From Deltaproteobacteria bacterium (lineage in GTDB: Bacteria; Desulfobacterota; Desulfobacteria; Desulfobacterales; C00003060): 7,419 bases of DNA. A model generated the notes under the pieces. The model was given only the letters and a program-made list of their open reading frames with translations, did no database searches and was not told where the DNA came from. Positions within the stretch are counted from its first letter, which is position 1, and each line of letters begins with the position of its first letter. The translations under genes were made by a program, and so were the position numbers. This document shows, in pieces, positions 5,624 through 7,419 of this stretch. The stretch is taken from the NCBI GenBank assembly GCA_019309815.1, contig JAFDFO010000098.1:1-7419 (forward strand). The letters are read 5' to 3'.

Positions 5624-7266
5624 GATCTTTCTCCTATACCGTTTTGTAGCGAGGCCTCAAATCGTTTCTCAATCAAATGAAATGGGAGTTGCCCTCCCTC
5701 CAACAGCCGTCTGTGAAACTGGTCCAGATCCATCCCCTTAGCATAAGTCTTTCGCAGTTGCATAATTTCATATCGCCCCAGGCTATAACACAATTGATAA
5801 CCAGGATTAAGTCGGAAATGATCTATCTGATAATTCGCTTCTATCGGGCTGAACCCCGCGGCTGTGACCAGGTCTACAGCCTCATCCCTGGACAACATAC
5901 CAGCGGTCAAACCTACGTCAATTTGACATCGGGCCGCTCTCCAGAGCCTTCGCTTCCAGTCGACCACGTGGTCCATAGGGTTGTCAACGTAGCCATACTC
6001 AGCCAGGAGTGATTCGCCGTAGTAGGCCCAGCCTTCATAGAAAAGAGGTGACTCGATCTGGCGTCGTATGGGATTGTCGAGCTTCCTTCGAACACTGTCC
6101 AACAAATGGTGACCGGGAAAGGTTTCGTGGGCAGCAAGGAACTTGTATTCGCGGTGAAGCCGTCTCTTCACAAGGTCTGCGGCCTCTTCTCCTCTCTGCT
6201 CAGTGAACTGTGTCGTTATGTAGAAGACATCTCTTTCCATAGGATCAGCGGTTAGGGCTGCGCTGAACGAAGCTGAACTACGAACAGATCGCAGGTAAGT
6301 AGGCGTCTCACAAAGCTCAAGCGAGGAACTCAAATCAAAGCCCCTGAAGCCATGGTTCCGGAAAAACCGCTCCAATCGCTCTATCTCGTGTTTATATAAG
6401 GAGATGGTATCTTTCCCGTAAATGTCCGACGGCGAGTAGGCGTGATATAATGCCCGCCACGATTTGTCAGGATCCACGTCTGCTTGAAGTTTGTTGAGTT
6501 GTTCAAGGCTGTGACTCCACTCTTCTTGGGCAATTTCGAATATCTCAGATAGACTTCGTGTGGACGAGAAATGGTCTCTCAGTGTAGTTTCCAGAGCAAA
6601 AAGGACAAATGTCTGGTCGGGAATCGGAGGATGCGAGCGCAAGAATTGTTCCACCGTCTCCAAAGCCTTGAGGGTCTTCTGCAACTCTTCATTCACATCC
6701 CCTAAGCCATCATTAATGAATTCCTTGCTGATTTCATGGAGGTAGACCTTGCAGTCCCCTATCATATCCAGTGAAGCCTGATGGTAAGTCATTGGCACGG
6801 TGTCGATATTGTCAATTGCCTGCTTTAGAAGTCTGGGAATAGCTCGCAGACGAGCCCATGTTCTTTCTGTCCGTTCTTCCGGTCCTGATGCAGGCTTTGT
6901 CAGGGCGTGGTCGAGTCCTATAAAGGCGATTTTCAAGTAGAGTAGAGGATTGTGACGCCAGGACTTCTTGGTTTCGAACTCTATCAAAACTCCGGATGCA
7001 TTGGCCTTCAGTAGCGCAAGGTCTATGAACCTCTCGAGGTCAGTCTCATTCGAGGTCGCTACGTCACAACGGTTTTGGAACTCTCGGAGAAAGGAGAGGC
7101 ATTGCTCGATTGCACTTCTGTCAAGGCTGTCAACCTGGTCATAATACTGAGTGGCCTTTTGGGCTCGAGGAAGAAAGTCAAACTCATCACTCGCACACAT
7201 GACGGGAAAACACTTTGCGATGTAGTCAAAGTAGTCATCGGTGAGTTTGGTATGTGAATTATTCAT
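5620..7266 (-). CDS. DUF885-family zinc metallopeptidase-like protein
   Basis: The product has 548 residues, is mostly alpha-helical and has no signal peptide or membrane segment, so it is likely cytoplasmic. DUF885 (PF05960) hallmarks occur in the right order: the metal-site motif AAHETFPGHHLLDSV (378-392, with H380, E381 and H386/H387), then FYEGWAYYGESLLAEYG (409-425, with E411 as the probable third ligand), RLWRAARCQIDVGL (440-453), FRLNPGYQLCYSLGRYEIMQLR (484-505) and the terminal FHRRLLEGGQLPFHLIEKRF (517-536). Family members are predicted metallopeptidases (M3/M32-like fold); few have known substrates. From memory, many members have a His after the Asp-x-Gly-Leu turn; here the residue is Thr454. 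The frame is open up to a TTG at 7398, but the extra 44 residues are unlike the family, so ATG at 7266 is preferred even though no clear Shine-Dalgarno precedes it. It is the first gene of the run and overlaps the ligase gene by 4 nt. Confidence 0.88.
   Translation of the reverse strand: MNNSHTKLTDDYFDYIAKCFPVMCASDEFDFLPRAQKATQYYDQVDSLDRSAIEQCLSFLREFQNRCDVATSNETDLERFIDLALLKANASGVLIEFETKKSWRHNPLLYLKIAFIGLDHALTKPASGPEERTERTWARLRAIPRLLKQAIDNIDTVPMTYHQASLDMIGDCKVYLHEISKEFINDGLGDVNEELQKTLKALETVEQFLRSHPPIPDQTFVLFALETTLRDHFSSTRSLSEIFEIAQEEWSHSLEQLNKLQADVDPDKSWRALYHAYSPSDIYGKDTISLYKHEIERLERFFRNHGFRGFDLSSSLELCETPTYLRSVRSSASFSAALTADPMERDVFYITTQFTEQRGEEAADLVKRRLHREYKFLAAHETFPGHHLLDSVRRKLDNPIRRQIESPLFYEGWAYYGESLLAEYGYVDNPMDHVVDWKRRLWRAARCQIDVGLTAGMLSRDEAVDLVTAAGFSPIEANYQIDHFRLNPGYQLCYSLGRYEIMQLRKTYAKGMDLDQFHRRLLEGGQLPFHLIEKRFEASLQNGIGERS
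5631..5635 (-). promoter_or_regulatory. Shine-Dalgarno AGGAG that supports a TTG start of the ATP-grasp gene
   Basis: The minus strand reads TAGGAGAAAGATCTTGA. AGGAG is 7 nt before TTG at 5623, and the same TTGA contains the stop codon of the upstream peptidase gene. This is the strongest ribosome binding site in the window and it serves a TTG codon. Confidence 0.75.
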
Positions 7267-7419
7267 ATGACAAGTGGTATCTATTTCTTGATCAAACTGA
7301 ATGGGTTTGATAATAATAGAGCAGACTGCATCAAATGCACCGCGCAAGGATCTATGTATGTCAAAAACACATTTAGGGCTTGGTAGTCTAGTCGGCAAGC
7401 CTCAAAGAGCGGGAGTAAT
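7267..7419 (-). promoter_or_regulatory. Leader of the five-gene run; probable promoter region, boxes not resolved
   Basis: No convincing gene lies here. On the minus strand there is a perfect TTGACA at 7364-7359, but the 17-18 nt spacing leads to GGTGCA/GTGCAT, a poor -10. A better -10-like word (TATTAT, near 7318-7313) has no matching -35. Three TTTGAT-type half-sites occur in the 48 nt from 7335 to 7288: TTTGAT at 7335-7330, its inverted partner ATCAAA at 7311-7306, and the palindrome TTGATCAA at 7295-7288. They could be an operator but are short and AT-rich. Transcription of the run most plausibly starts here because this is the only sizeable gap upstream of the peptidase gene, but it could also start beyond the window. 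Confidence 0.3.

Noticed and set aside
7341..7364. TTGACA at 7364-7359 as a proven sigma-70 promoter
   Set aside because: No acceptable -10 hexamer lies 16-18 nt downstream, so the perfect -35 word alone is not enough.
7267..7398. N-terminal extension of the DUF885 protein from TTG at 7398
   Set aside because: The frame begins just after an in-frame stop, the GAGG upstream is only 1 nt from the TTG, and the 44 extra residues do not look like the start of this family.
7405..7414. AGAGCGGGAG at the right edge as a second copy of the repeat end
   Set aside because: Only about seven bases match the arm (AGAGCGG) and the sequence then diverges, so it is most likely chance.

Overview
The window comes from a bacterial chromosome or contig of moderate GC content. 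Hand counts give about 41% GC in the first 300 bases and about 57% in 4021-4140. No rRNA, tRNA, CRISPR array or complete IS element is visible. The gene types (a GT-C-like membrane protein, an MFS carrier, a DUF885 peptidase, a circularly-permuted-type ATP-grasp protein) and a short C/A-rich intergenic tract at 2081-2131 recall Gram-negative, Desulfobacterota-like genomes. That is an impression only; nothing here fixes the taxon.

Layout: (1) 2-334, plus strand, is the 3' end of a membrane protein gene that resembles the C-terminus of GT87-type glycosyltransferases. (2) 335-475 is the convergent intergenic space. It holds a near-perfect inverted repeat (391-419 / 449-477) bounded by TA dinucleotides, which looks like an 85-bp mariner/IS630-type MITE. 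Its edge supplies the TAG stop codon of the next gene. (3) 476-7266 is a compact run of five minus-strand genes, read from right to left: a DUF885 metallopeptidase (7266-5620), an ATP-grasp ligase-like protein (5623-4238), a class I SAM-dependent methyltransferase (4235-3456), an MFS transporter (3427-2132), and a polytopic GT-C-like membrane protein with a soluble C-terminal domain (2080-476). (4) 7267-7419 is the non-coding leader of this run.

The first four genes of the run are tightly packed: a 4-nt stop/start overlap (TTGA), a TGATCATG junction and a 28-nt gap. Two of their starts are non-ATG (TTG, GTG), each supported by a well-placed Shine-Dalgarno sequence. A peptidase, a ligase, a methyltransferase and a carrier together look like a small cassette that makes or processes, modifies and transports an amide-containing (peptide-like) small molecule. 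This is inferred from family membership and gene order. I know of no described pathway with exactly this set, and the substrate cannot be read from sequence. The fifth gene is on the same strand but follows a repeat-like spacer and may not belong to the same function.
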